From Isoetes taiwanensis (lineage: Eukaryota > Streptophyta > Lycopodiopsida > Isoetales > Isoetaceae), in the NCBI GenBank assembly GCA_021234155.1, contig JAJEKV010000002.1, forward strand, positions 23,140,942 through 23,204,941: 64,000 bases of DNA, in the 5' to 3' direction. This document shows, piece after piece, positions 10,499-22,826 of this stretch. The number at the start of each line of letters is the position of its first letter. The stretch's first letter is position 1. The notes beneath the pieces are model-generated. The model saw only the letters and a program-made list of their open reading frames with translations. It was not told where the DNA came from and did no database searches. The position numbers and the translations under genes were made by a program.

Positions 10499-13400
10499 TA
10501 GTTTTAACGTCACGCCACTAGGCAGCATCCAACTGGACATGTGACCACACACCACACTACATTGCTTGGAAAGGCAAATGAAGGATCAAATGTGAAATCT
10601 AGAAAGATAAATAGTGCAAAAAAGCAAAAGTAGATAGAGGCCTTAAAAATCGATTGCCCCGAGGTCTCGGGCTCAAGTACGACCAACTGGTCTTGTAGTA
10701 GAGACCTTAAACTTGCCAGTTGTACTCGATAATCACATGCAAAGCAGCTTCTAGCATATCTCGCCTAGGCAGTGGATTGGCTTCCCTCTGATATGCAAAA
10801 TAAAGTGATGTATAATGTACTCATGACGTGATGATGAATAGAATGGCGTCCTTCAATAAAAAAAGGGAGGAGGGGGGTAGATAGAGATGGACACTCTAAA
10901 TATCCCATGAAAGTCCTTGATTTAGCAGCATATAATCTAGACTCGGAGGATTCACCTGTATGTATATTGGATATGCCATCTACGTTCCTGAGGTAAGGCA
11001 AGAATCCCTTATTTACCACTATTTATAACAAAAAAGCCCGTTTTCTTACATTCCAGCATCATCTCCATGTATGTCCCCCAGAAAGTATTTTTACAAAATA
11101 AATTTTTACAAAAAAAAATGATTTGCCATAGAAATAAAAGATTGATTAATTTTTTCATTTTCACTCGTATATAATGCAGATTCAATTTTTGTTTGCACTT
11201 TATTTGTTTGAGGCATTCTGTTTGAAGTGTCCTCAAGCTGACACTTGGTTTCTCTTTCTTGCTCTCTAATCAATCCCTGACTCTATATGATTTCTCCCAT
11301 GTTTCTGATTGGCGGACCTCCTGCAAACAACAGTGGCATCGAGGCGCCAAGAACCTTGCATGTGTGCAGCGACGCCCACAACAATGTCACAATCCGTCCA
11401 TAAAAAATAGTTAGGGAGAAAATTTCAAGGATGCCACATTTTTTGTTCTTATCTACAATTCTTCGTCCTCCTGCTCCGGCAGCACTTCCTCGAGATAAGG
11501 CATTATTAGTTGCACCCCTTCGAATCGAAGGCAAGCGAGAAAAAATTATCTATGAAGATATGGTTTGTCGGATTAAGTGTGTGAAGAGATTTTTTTGTTG
11601 TGCCACAAGTGCCGGCGGCAGGTCACCTCCGGATGCTCTGAACTCAGATCTTGCAGTGTCAGGTTTTTGTTGAGCTTGGTCTGTGGGGTATAGATGGATG
11701 CTTTCTCTTCTTTATTTGTTTTTTTCCTTTTTCTACAGTGGAAATGTGTTGTGGTCTTAGACTAATCGGGTTTGGCAACAAGCCGGATTTGATCATTCTA
11801 GCTTCTAGCTTTTAGGTTTGCAGGCAATAGGTAATACTTAGCATTCTTAGTTCTCGGATCATATTCGACAAACAAATGCATGTGCACGGACGGTTTCCTC
11901 GGCCTCGATAAAGAGGTGTCTCTGGTTGTGTATCTGGATTATGAGGAAATAACGCATAAATAGGGTGTCGATCTGTTTTTGCGGGTACTTGGCAATACGA
12001 AATCGAGGTCAGCATGCTGGATTCTGGCCTTCAAAAACTTTCTAACAATTTTTAGGTTGTTGTTGCTGATACAGAAAATGAAGTTGCCTTCATGGCCGCT
12101 ATGGTTATCCCTGCCTTTGCTACTATACCTGCCTTTGTTGCTACTTGGCCACATGTAGTGGATTGCTTGCAGATACTACCATTTCTCAAGCTTTTCTTAC
12201 AGCAAAATGCTTTCTTGTGTTCGTGAGTAGTTATATGAATACATGATTTCGCTTGAACCATATAATGGCTTTCTTAATAGTATCTAGCTGCTACTTAGGT
12301 ATATGATGGAGTTGCATAACTTCATTGCCCAGGTGCATGGGCGAACTAATTTAGCATCACCAAGGCGCAACCAACACGATATGTGGCTGTGGTTCTTGTT
12401 GGGTTGCTATCACACTGTGGTTCATAGCAGTTACATTTGGTTCTTAATATATCCGAATCTTGATAGATCTGTGTGTAATTGGCATTATATCTTTCACCAT
12501 GGCTTATTCTAGTTGCATTGCTCGTTCTCAGCAAAGACTTCGTCTTTATTCTATTTCCTTGATCCTTCCAGATTGAAGACTTACTTTGGATTGGGTCCAT
12601 GACCACAAATAAGTGCCACAACCATTCTCAAGAGGATGCCTTTTTAATGGATTAGAACGAAATCTCAGACAGGAGAGGGAAAACATATTGCAACACAAGA
12701 TAAAATACAAAAGGTTACTTTTATTGCATCCACCTATCATGAAAAAGCCAACGTGTTCTGGAGGTGCCACAAGAGAAACGATGATGTTGCTTAACGCATC
12801 ACAGGATAAGACATGAAGTATATAAAAAAGTAGACGGCATGCATTAAACAACTTTCTAATATTTGAAATATATGAAAAAATATATAGTCATGCATTAAAC
12901 AACTTTCCAACATGATTTTGATCAAGGGACCTTTTAGAAAACGATAATTGACATTATAGAAAACGAGTAACTTTTTGGGTATATTATCTATATGTTTGCA
13001 ACATAGTGTAGATAAATAAGCTCCATAAAACGAGCTATAGAGACAAAAAAAAAATTGCTTTGAACTTCTTTCTGCATTTGAGGACCACTTTGGCATAACG
13101 AAAGGAAATTTAGTCATCCATTGCATTCCTATTATGGAAAAAAAGCCAACTCATGATTGCCAACTTTCACAAGCCTATCCACAAACTTATGATAAAATGA
13201 ACAAATTTGTATGAATCAATTCATTGCTTATTGAATGCAGTTGCATTCTCAACTATAGACGTTCATACTAGGTTCAATCTTTAAATGTTTCAGATCGACA
13301 AAAAATCAGCAACAGCAGTCGGACATCTCCACTTGCTATCTCTGAAACCTATGTTAATGAACACTTACAAAGGTGGTGTTTTGATCGATTTGTTGAAGTA

Positions 13401-13665
13401 TATCTTCATCATGCTGTAGGATATATGCTGCATGCGAAAACAACCTGATAGAAATATATTTATTCTTTTCATTGCATATCTTCAACATCTGATAACTTTT
13501 GCACCAAGTATCTCATACACAAGGTGCCTCTGCACTGAGCCAAAATGAAGAAAAGTTTGCGGCGGCCTTGGCTGCTGCATAAATTTCTTGTATGAATAAT
13601 CTATTCTACTTAAATTTTGGCTATTCAAACATTAAAAATGCAATTTATAGAGATAATGTACAATC
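10499..13665. other. Intergenic DNA, nothing recognised
   Basis: AT-rich sequence with short frames only. I find no convincing gene, RNA gene or terminal-repeat structure. An 80-codon plus frame at 11431-11673 has no recognisable motif. A small direct duplication (ATGCATTAAACAACTTTC) occurs near 12839 and 12889. Confidence 0.5.
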
Positions 13666-15300
13666 ACTACATAAGTTACAGCCACAATCATATGGCTTGT
13701 CCTAGGATTGTTCTTGGGATTGCAATTTCATCCATGTTGTCGTAGTCATCATCAAGCACATACTTGAAATTATAGGCCTAGATTACAACCCATGATGATT
13801 CCTTGGTGGGCTTCTCAACTTATATAGCTTGTTTATTAACATATATGTGCTACATAGGTGCCATATAAATATAGCCTATGTCTAGCACTAATATATAAAG
13901 GGATGGCATCTGCATTCGTAGGGTAGCAAAAAACACCCCTCGTATACGAACTGTATGCAATTTACCCCAAATATATATGTAGACATGCCCGAGAAACTCC
14001 CCTCCCGTTCATGTATGTACCAAAATTGGTCCCCAGCCCCCTCCCAAAAAAAAAAAAAAAAAAATCCCATTTATAGTATAATGATTGAAAGAATGGCCAG
14101 ACCAAACTACACTCATCACTTTAACCAATCCAAGTAGTGGTCAAGCCCCTTAAACATGTAGGGCGATTAAAAATACTCTGGGGTGACAACATGCCATGTA
14201 GCTAGGATGCATGCAATGGGGATTTCACGTGATTGAATTATACGAGATAGTTGTGACACAACGATGAAGAATTTGTTGGATCGCCTAGAAAGTATGCATG
14301 TTGCTGTGTAACCGGGGGGGGGGGCATGCCCCATTCAGAGCATGCAAAAGGATCCCATTGACGAGAATAATATTCACTAAAATCAATGTAACAAGGGTAG
14401 TAATATATTAGGGTTTAACTTGCCCTTTTCAATAGGTATTACATCTAGTTGGGACCTTGTTTGCCACAGCCTAATATCCTACTAAGGAATCCATGGGTGG
14501 GGGCTTCGGACTACTCCAAAGACTAGGAATAGTTTTAGCATAGCCAAGCGCTTCAATTTGTCATGCAAGCAATTTCCTTCTGGGCATTCTAACTTTGCTC
14601 ATTCATTGTATTTCATAGGTCCCTCCATGTGTATGTGGCTTTTACTCCACGGTTGTATTTTCCATGAGGCATCTAATACCATCTTATTTTTAGCAAGGTA
14701 TCGAAATGACCCATTGGAATCTTCTTGGCATAGAGTATACCCTAGATCCTGGTCATAATGCAAAGATACCATAATCATATAGTACAAAAAGAATTTTTGT
14801 GAAACATGCCCAAAAACTACACGTCCGGACAACAACTAAAGGACATTCTACCAAACAACTTCAAATTGACATATAAAATGCCCTCGAGTTGCAAATTTGA
14901 ACCTTTTTATTCAAAAGGAGGTACTAGAGTGAACAATTGAATGTGTATCCTGAATATGAACCTTGACTCCACTAATGGTCCTTTTATTCATCAATGTTTG
15001 GATGCCCAATAGAATATTGGTCCGGTTATAGAGACTTGACAAGTTTCTTTGAAATCTAGTGAGATTTTTAATTAATGAGGTTTCTAATTAAGGAAATCTA
15101 ACTTAAATTAACTTGAGATATATGAGTGAGCTAAAAGATGAAAGGAAAAGTATCAAAAGTTTGAGGCAGATGAAGAGTCAAATGGGAAATCTAGAAAGAT
15201 AAATTTTGCACAAAAGCAACAAAGGATAGAAATGGGCTTCCTGAATATCCGTGAAAAGTCCTTGATTGAACATATAACCTAGACCTCCCCTTGAATTAAG
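13666..15300. repeat. Dispersed repeat, copy B
   Basis: Shares a 5' module with copy C (TACAGCCAC..TCATATGGCTTGT, then CATCCATGTTGTCGTAGTCATCATC) and a 3' module with copy A (GAATGGCCAGACCAAACTACACTC onward). It contains a poly-A tract at 14047-14064 and a poly-G tract near 14313. It is non-coding as far as can be seen. Confidence 0.8.
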
Positions 15301-15439
15301 ATCACCTTATCAAAGCAAAAGCCAGCAGACTTGTTGATGAGTTGCATCACATACTATAGTTCCTGCTATAAGAGATGAATATAAACTCTATTATATAGCA
15401 GTAAACAAGAAAGAAGCCCTAGTGTTTTTGGTTGAGAAA

Positions 15440-16600
15440 CATGAGTTACAGCCACGCTCATATGGCTTGTTCAAGGATTGTTCTTGGGCTTCAATGATTC
15501 ATTGCAATTTCATCCATGTTGTCGTAGTCATCATCAAGCACATATTTGAGATTATAGGTCTAGATTACAACCCATGATGGTTCCTTAGTGGTCTCGACTT
15601 TATACACCTTGTTGACTAACATATAAGTGCTCCATAGATGCCATAAAAATATAGTAACTTGCCCATGTCTATTACGGGAGATGCATTAATATATGAAGGA
15701 GATACGCCATTTGCGTTGATGGGGTAGCAAAAAACACCCCTCATATATGGATTTTGAAAGCCAGATATGGACCCCTCCGTATGCAATTTATCCCAAATAC
15801 ATAGGTAAACACGCCCAAAAAACTCCCCTCCAGTCTATATATGTAGCAAAATTGGTCAAAAAAACCCCTTAACTTGCATTCAGGCATAACATGCGTGGAT
15901 CAAATGTGAACCCCCCTTGTTATGATAGTACCCCGCAGCAAGACTGGGACTTGGCTCGTCAGGCTTATAGGTGTAATGTTTTGTTGAGGCACACTATTAT
16001 TGCTTTCATTAGAGAGGGCTTCATAGACCTTTTATGGTATGGTAGGCTAGAAATAGTTCTAGCATAGCCAAAAGATTCAATTCAAGCATGCAATTTACTT
16101 TTGGCATTATAATTTTTGCTCATTGATTGTGTTTCATAGGTTGGTCCAAGTGTGTGTTAGCTGTTACTTTGCGGTTCGTATCCAATACGAGGCATCAGAT
16201 CTAATCCATCTCATTGGCGAGACATCGAGATGGCCCGTTGGAATCTTCCAAGGGACAATAATGCACTTAAGTTCAAGTGGTTTGGTATGGTGCAAAGGGG
16301 ATGCCCTAGATCCTAGTAATATTGGTTGAGACACAGAAGATGATATAATAATCTTTTAATACCAGAAGAAATTTGTGAACAATGCCAAAAACTACACGTC
16401 CCGACACCAACTAAAAGACAAGTTCGAAATTAACAATAAATTGCCTTTGAGTTGCAAATTGGAACCTTTATGTTGAAGAGGAGGTACTAGACTGTAACAG
16501 CTGAACAGCTGTCCTGAAAATGCACCTCGACTCCACTAATGGTCCTTTGATTTATCAGTGTTTGAATGCCCAACAAAATAATGGTCCGGTTAAGGGAGAG
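15440..16600. repeat. Dispersed repeat, copy C
   Basis: Collinear with copies A and B but internally deleted. The 5' module is at 15440-15870, and the TAGAAATAGTTCTAGCATAGCC module plus the AACTACACGTCCCGACACCAA block are at about 16050-16600. The joint order in B and C defines a unit of roughly 1.6 kb. Confidence 0.75.
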
Positions 16601-17962
16601 CATGAAGCCACAGGTGCTGGTCTTCATCATCCTAAAAAGAGACCCTTGCTACACTTTAGCCTTACAAGGAGTGCATTGATGCAGGGCCAAACACAATAAA
16701 ATACTTCCAATAGTACTAGGAATAGTACTAGCTCCAAATCCTCGAAGAAATACACAGAATAAGATAGGTTTCTTTCAAACTGGCCTTCCAACACAAGCAT
16801 CATGTAAAAAAGAGAGTTTAAACGTTAGAGCAGGACGAAAAATGTGAACCAGGTATGGTGTCCTCTTTTCACAGGTAAAATAGCTATCTAGCCGTAGACG
16901 TAGTGTGCAAAACACATAGCCCAATAAAAGACCCACCAAGTCTTATCCATGCTAAACCAAGTCTTATCCACGCTAACTGTTACAACCTACATAGACCTGC
17001 CGATCTGTTGGTATGCAGAAAATTGAATTCAACATGAGATATGCTGCCCTGCATTTTCTTATAGAGCACCGTGCTTTGTTGACTCTAGTGCATCACATTT
17101 GAATCCCCAAGATATGTTTTGGGCACAGAGCTTGTTGGCCCCTGCTATGGCTGAACATGTTTGTCTTCTCTTAATGCTTAGATTTTGGTGGGAGGGATGT
17201 CATTCTTCATTTCGATTCGTATTTGGTTCTTGTGGAACATATGTGTCCAGCACAGTCCAGGTACTGCTTGTTCTGTTTGGAATGAAATCCCTGTCTCTGT
17301 AGCTAGATCTTGCGCCAAGACCCACCTGACATGGTGGCCAGCTTCTATAATTTCAAACACTACAAAACCTGCAGCACAGCATTTAATTCCAAATAGTAGG
17401 AGATTTATCAATCTTAGGGCTAGAAAAATAAAGACGTAATCCAAATAGTAGGAGATTCACTCAATCTTAAAGCTAGAAAAATAAGGATGTTGCACATGAC
17501 AATATACAAGTATTAATGCCCTTACGTGGATAAGTGTGCAGGACAGAAAGTATTGAGTGGACCCCAAGACCTTAGAAATGCCGTATCTTACAACTGATAT
17601 GGCATTTAATTCAAAGCTGTATTAAGGATTGTTTCAAGGCATGTAACAGGATCTTGATTATACAAATGCAGCATATACTTGGAAGGAGACAAATGACAGA
17701 TGATGATCGACTTCATTGTCAGTATTTTGTAATGGGGATGATTGAAAAATGCGTCAAACCTACCGGTTGTTCTGATATGACATGCACATTGCACAACCCA
17801 TGTTAGGTCCACGTTGAAGACAAGTTTGATTTCATACTAAAAAGATCTTTACCCTGTTATTTGCACGAACATATGTTGGAGTTAGTAATATCTATTCACA
17901 TGTAAAAGCAAGCAGTTTTCTTCACAGTATCTGACAATCAGAAAACTGCTAGCTACATTAAA
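16601..17962. other. 3' flank of the NPH3-like gene
   Basis: Non-coding DNA that includes the 3' UTR region of the minus-strand NPH3-like gene (just below 17963). A short direct duplication (CCAAATAGTAGGAGATT) occurs at about 17390 and 17441. No other gene seen. Confidence 0.5.
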
Positions 17963-20687
17963 TCAGGAAAAAGAATGATGTCTGGAGTGCCTTTTGCTAC
18001 TAGAGTTGTTGGGTTCCTCTGCATCAGCTCTTACAGAATTAACCCTTAGGGAAGGACCATCATCCTCACCTGAGCAAAGCTCTCGTGAAGGAGTAGACAA
18101 CTCTGGAGCTTCATGGCTGGATCCAGGAGTACCCCTAGGACAAACTTTGGCAGGCTTGTCACTTTTCCAAAAACTTCCAAACCCCAACTTCTGAAAAGTT
18201 CTTGCAAGTTTCTGGCCAAACCTGATACCCACCCATTGAGCCTGCCACATCTGGCATATACAACTACTACCCACAGCCTTTTTCCTGCTCTGCCCAACCT
18301 CTTCATTCACAGAACCACTGTCGGTAATAGTACCTAAGCTCTCCCTGCTACCCTTACTCAAGCTACTTTCACTACCACGGCCAATCTCAGGCTGCATATT
18401 TCTTTTCATTTGCACCAGTTCATGTTCCAGTTCTCTGAGTCTATTCTTTGTGGCTTCAAAATCATCTTTCAGAAATACAGCCTCTCTGAAGGCTGCATCT
18501 CTCTGTAGAATGAAGCCAAGTGGGGTCCCATCTTCGTCTGGGGTCCTTTGGTAGAGGAAAGGGTTCTGTTCTGTTTGGAATCGATGGCTTGTTACTCTTC
18601 TGCTGCTTAGGGGGGTCAAGTACCCTGATGAGGCAACATTTTCTGTGTCAGCATTAAGGCGGGCCTGAAGCTGTTGCATAAACATAGCCTGCACTATCGT
18701 TCTCAGAGGCATCAGTTCATTCTGAACTGCATGAATGCACACCTCGTGAGAAAGTTTCTGGCAATTTAGAGGTTTGCAGACTGTAAGACGCTCAGAGTGA
18801 GTAATGTGAGGATGTGACTGCAAAACAGCAACAGCATCCATGTCAAAAACAAAAATGTACATCAAATCCAACCAAACACTTGACACACTTTAGCTTAAAA
18901 AAAAAGTCCAGGCTTACCTTTAAATAGACGTGTATGGCTTTATATAGATAATCATGTTCTGCCCTTGCATGGCTGGGAATGATTTCTACCAAATCTGCAA
19001 ATCTGTTTGCAGAGAGATTCGGATCATATGCAACTTCAGTGAGATACTCGTCCCACACTTTAGCAACCGTTGAAGTAGCCATGCTAGTGTATGCTGACTG
19101 CCCTGCTTGATCTTTATGCAAAACCAATATTTCTGAATTGTCTATCAGAGTTTGCTGCTGTGCCATAAACATGGATACAATCTGTTGCATGCTTTGAACA
19201 TGGGCACCAGAAATGCAGCTGCATTTGGATTTTGAACCCTTCAAAGGAAGCAAAAAATCGTTTATGGTGGCCAGTTCTAGCTGTGATGCAATTCTAGTTT
19301 CTAGTTGAAGCCTGCATTCCATACTGGCATCTAAAGCCAAGGCACATTGTAACAGAGCAAACAAAATAGTCACAGGAACTACAAATCTCTCCAAAGGTAA
19401 CAATCTAACAATAGATTCTAACAGAATCCTTTGATCATTTCTGAACCTTCTATCAGTGTAACATGTTTCCTTTTCCCCTGTTGTTGCTTCAGTTCTATAA
19501 AAGTCCTGAATAATCCATTTCTCCATATAACGTATTATTGCTTTGCTTACATGTTTCTCCTCCATACCCTGCCTTCTAATAGAAGCCACAATCCGCCCGA
19601 AGAAATTGAAGGGCAGGTCTATCAAATCATCAATCCACCAACATAACTCCTTAGTACTGTTATTCATATCATTCCAAAGCTGGATTCTGCGAGCTTTAGG
19701 CGTATTTAACCTTGAAGAATGCATAGATTCAGACTCTACAAGATCCATACAGGCCATGAAGGAAAGGGTGTCTATGCACTTGCTAACTATAAGCAGCTCG
19801 TCCGAGATTGGTAGCAGGCTGAAACATTGCTGTAGAACTACTACTGTATCTCTCCAGCTTTGCAACACCACCTGAGTTAGATAGAGCTCTGTTCTTTCAC
19901 AAAGATTTCCAATTCCATGATCCTCTGTCATTTCTAAATATTCTGCACAGCAACGAAGTGTAGCTACGTTTGTGGGCTCTATCAAAATAGAAGAACCGTA
20001 GCAAAAACTGGCCACCATTTCAAATGCTTCGGCTCCTCCTGGCAGATCATCTGGCAATTCTACCTCCCTTAGATCCTGAAGGACTCGCTTAAAAAACCCA
20101 CTTCTGGATATCAAAGCAAGCTGCAAATGTACAGATAAAATTGTTAGCCCTCTGCTTCTTTTGAACTGTAGATCAAAGGAGATGTCAAATTAGATTAAAA
20201 TCAACTAGCGTTTACCCTGTGATGCCTGAATCTGCGCCCTTCTACTACGACCGTAACTATCGTGGATAATCCTGTTGAGTCCCGCCTGCATAAGACTAAA
20301 TTGTTCATAAGATTCAATCCGTCGCCAATTACGCAGTTAATACATAAGAAATCTAGCGTGTTTATCTTACCTAGCTCTAATAGTTTCTGCACGAGAATGA
20401 TCCGGTGCAGAAGTAGAGGCTATAGTTTCCCGACCTTCAGAACTCGAGCTGGTCTGATCTGAAGTAGAACCCAGAGTTGTAGTAACAGCTTCTGTGCTAT
20501 TTTCATCTGAAGAATCGGCCTGAAGCTCCTCGAAGGACTCGTAGATGGTATCCATTTTAGGAAATCTGCCATAATCATCCTCGTCTTCGTAGAAATCAGC
20601 ATCTAACAAACCTCCATCCATTGAACGATAGAAATGGAAGCTTTCCCTGTACCCATTCTCCAATCCATTGGCCGAGTAATCTGCCAT
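17963..20687 (-). CDS. NPH3/RPT2-like BTB protein (NRL family)
   Basis: The one gene here that looks intact. Four exons on the minus strand: 20371-20687, 20216-20285, 18918-20120 and 17963-18817. All junctions have GT..AG borders and the phases join cleanly to 814 codons. NRL proteins are plasma-membrane-associated adaptors, many acting with phototropins or as CUL3 substrate receptors. Residues 1-105 are an acidic Ser-rich leader. The BTB part follows (FRHHRLALISRSG, then LPGGAEAFEMVASFCYG and AEYLEMTED). The NPH3 domain fills exon 3 and the start of exon 4 (VRLLPLE, FLLPLKG, YDPNLSANRFADLVEIIP, LNCQKLSHEVCIHAVQNELMPLR). Exon 4 then has a short coiled coil (NRLRELEHELVQMKRN). The protein ends RHHSFS, so Ser is the third-last residue, the position phosphorylated for 14-3-3 binding in Arabidopsis NPH3. 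The exact orthologue is not assigned. Stop is TGA. Confidence 0.93.
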
Positions 20688-21560
20688 GCTTCTAAACAGC
20701 TTGCATGATGGAAAAATACTTTAATCTGGTTTCATGCATCAGAGCAAGGTAATGGGTAGATTTTGGGGCCATTTTGAAAAATTGGGTGTCTGCCGGTCAA
20801 ATACGGAGATGAAAGGTCCGAAAGGTGCGAGATGATGGATTTAATCCGTCATAGCCAAGTCCGGCGCTGTGAATTAGAGGGGCCACAGAAAGGGGATACG
20901 CCGTAATGTGAATGAGAAAAACGGCGGGCTTAAGAAAAGCGACACCAGAAACTTTTTTCCCTCCCTTTTTGTTGCACGCGCCGGCGAACGGAAACATCAT
21001 CACGCACATGTCCGACGGCCATGCTGGCATTTTGGCTTATTCTACGTGGCCTATGGCAATTGGTTTCCATGGGCCTCAAATCTAGAAGTTTACTTTCATA
21101 ACTGCGGCAAAGTTCTATGCGCTTCACAGAATTTCCGGTTCAAAAAATTATTTTTTCTCTTCACATGAAATGTGACAGAGATCTGACCCATAAAAAAATG
21201 GCGTATGACTATTTTTCCCATTCAATTTTGTATAGGGTATGGTCGCCATGTTTCGCGCACTTAAGAGGCAAACAAGTGTAGGTCGAGATACAATTGCGCG
21301 CTTTGTCGGCCGCCGGGTGTTTTGGGTACCTAATGACCTGGACAACAACTTTGCAGAATATATTTTTCCTAAAATCGCTAAGGTTTAGAAGTTATGGCCG
21401 CCAGCCCTACGGACCCGCTATGACGCCGAGTGTGCCATCTGACATGGCACTTAAGACTCTGTCGTCGTCTGCCCGGTCTCCATGAGCGAGGGATTGCATC
21501 AATGAGTGGCCTCACGATTACCCCCTTTTAAGCTATGCGAGGCCCCCTCGCCCTCCGCGG
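20688..21560. other. Upstream region of the NPH3-like gene
   Basis: Contains the presumed promoter and 5' UTR of the minus-strand NPH3-like gene. No clear TATA box could be placed with confidence. No other gene seen. Confidence 0.4.
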
Positions 21561-22826
21561 TTGCCGGCTATCTCGTGCCCTAGGGTAGCGGATTCCGTCC
21601 CCAAAGCCTGGGCCCACCGCCCGATTTTCGGCCTCAATCCTTAAACCCTTCCTAATTTCGTATCGATTAGCCTCTAAATTGCACGGACCGGCTGCTGCTC
21701 ATTTGCGGTGGCGAGGAATTGGTCATTAAAAGCGAAGCTTTTGGATATCGGCTTGCTTTCGGTTCGGCGCCCGGACCCATCATTCCATTCGTTCTTTAAA
21801 TTACGAGTTCGTTTTTTCGCTGGCCGACATTCTCGGTATTCTTCATCAACTCCATCGAACCAGCACAGGTAAGCGCCGGCTCTGCTACCTCTTCAACATA
21901 ATTTGGATGTTTCTGGTTTAATTTAAACATGTTTTTCTTCCATTGGCAGCGGAGAACATGGATCAAGCACGTCGCACAAGTTTTCCTGGATGCGGCCCGA
22001 CCTGGGACACCGCAAGGTCCGGCGAGAAGAGGGGACCCGTCTCCGGCAAGCGCCCAGGAGGCCACCAGTGAGTAATGTTCCCGGTCCCAGTTCATCCACG
22101 ACTTCAACAACTCGATCTTCTTCACGCCGTGAAGCGCCTCGTCACACCGGCCAGAGGTTACCCGTCTTTGTAGCATCAACCCTCCATGTTGAGGTATCTC
22201 CTGAGATAGCAACACAAGTCGAAAGAGGCGGCGCAATGAGGCCCGACCTCATCCAACGCCAGATTGTGGTTAGTGAGGATGACGTGTTCTATTCCAGAGC
22301 CCAATTGATCATTGATTGCTTCCAGCCTTGTCTGCAATGGCTCCACTGGACGACCTCAACACCTTCACCTCCTCTTTTTTGGCTGATTATGTTTTGATGT
22401 ACAATGTGGCCTACGGGTCATGGATTTTTGTGATGTGCCTAAGGGCCAACTTTTGTATCAGCCCTCGGGCTTTTTGAAATGAATACGAGTGATTGTCTTA
22501 ACACAGTACTTGAGTTATTGTTTTAACACGGTTTTTATTTACAAATGCAACAGAACTTTCCAAATTGGGCTGAAGATCCCCTTCATTTGAGGACCAATGT
22601 TTGCTGTATTATATGCCATGAGAAGTGATCTTAAGGTTAGACCAATTTATCAAACGTGAATATACAATGCAAAGAATATGTGCTTTCATATTTAATGTTG
22701 TGTTGCTGCTACAAGTGCTGCTACCTTAGTTGTCTAAGGTCTCATCTATTCGTCACTGTCTTCAGCTTCCTGCCATGTGCAAATGTTAGATGTTAGTATT
22801 GTATCAGAAAAGCGCCTGTTTTAGAC
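21561..22826. other. GC-richer segment with possible short exon
   Basis: GC content rises between about 21540 and 22350. A possible acceptor (TTGGCAG) precedes ATGGATCAAGCACG at 21958, and a 135-codon plus frame runs 21990-22397 without a known motif. AT-rich sequence resembling a 3' UTR follows. It could be a small gene or the flank of the pogo-like element; I cannot decide. Confidence 0.3.
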
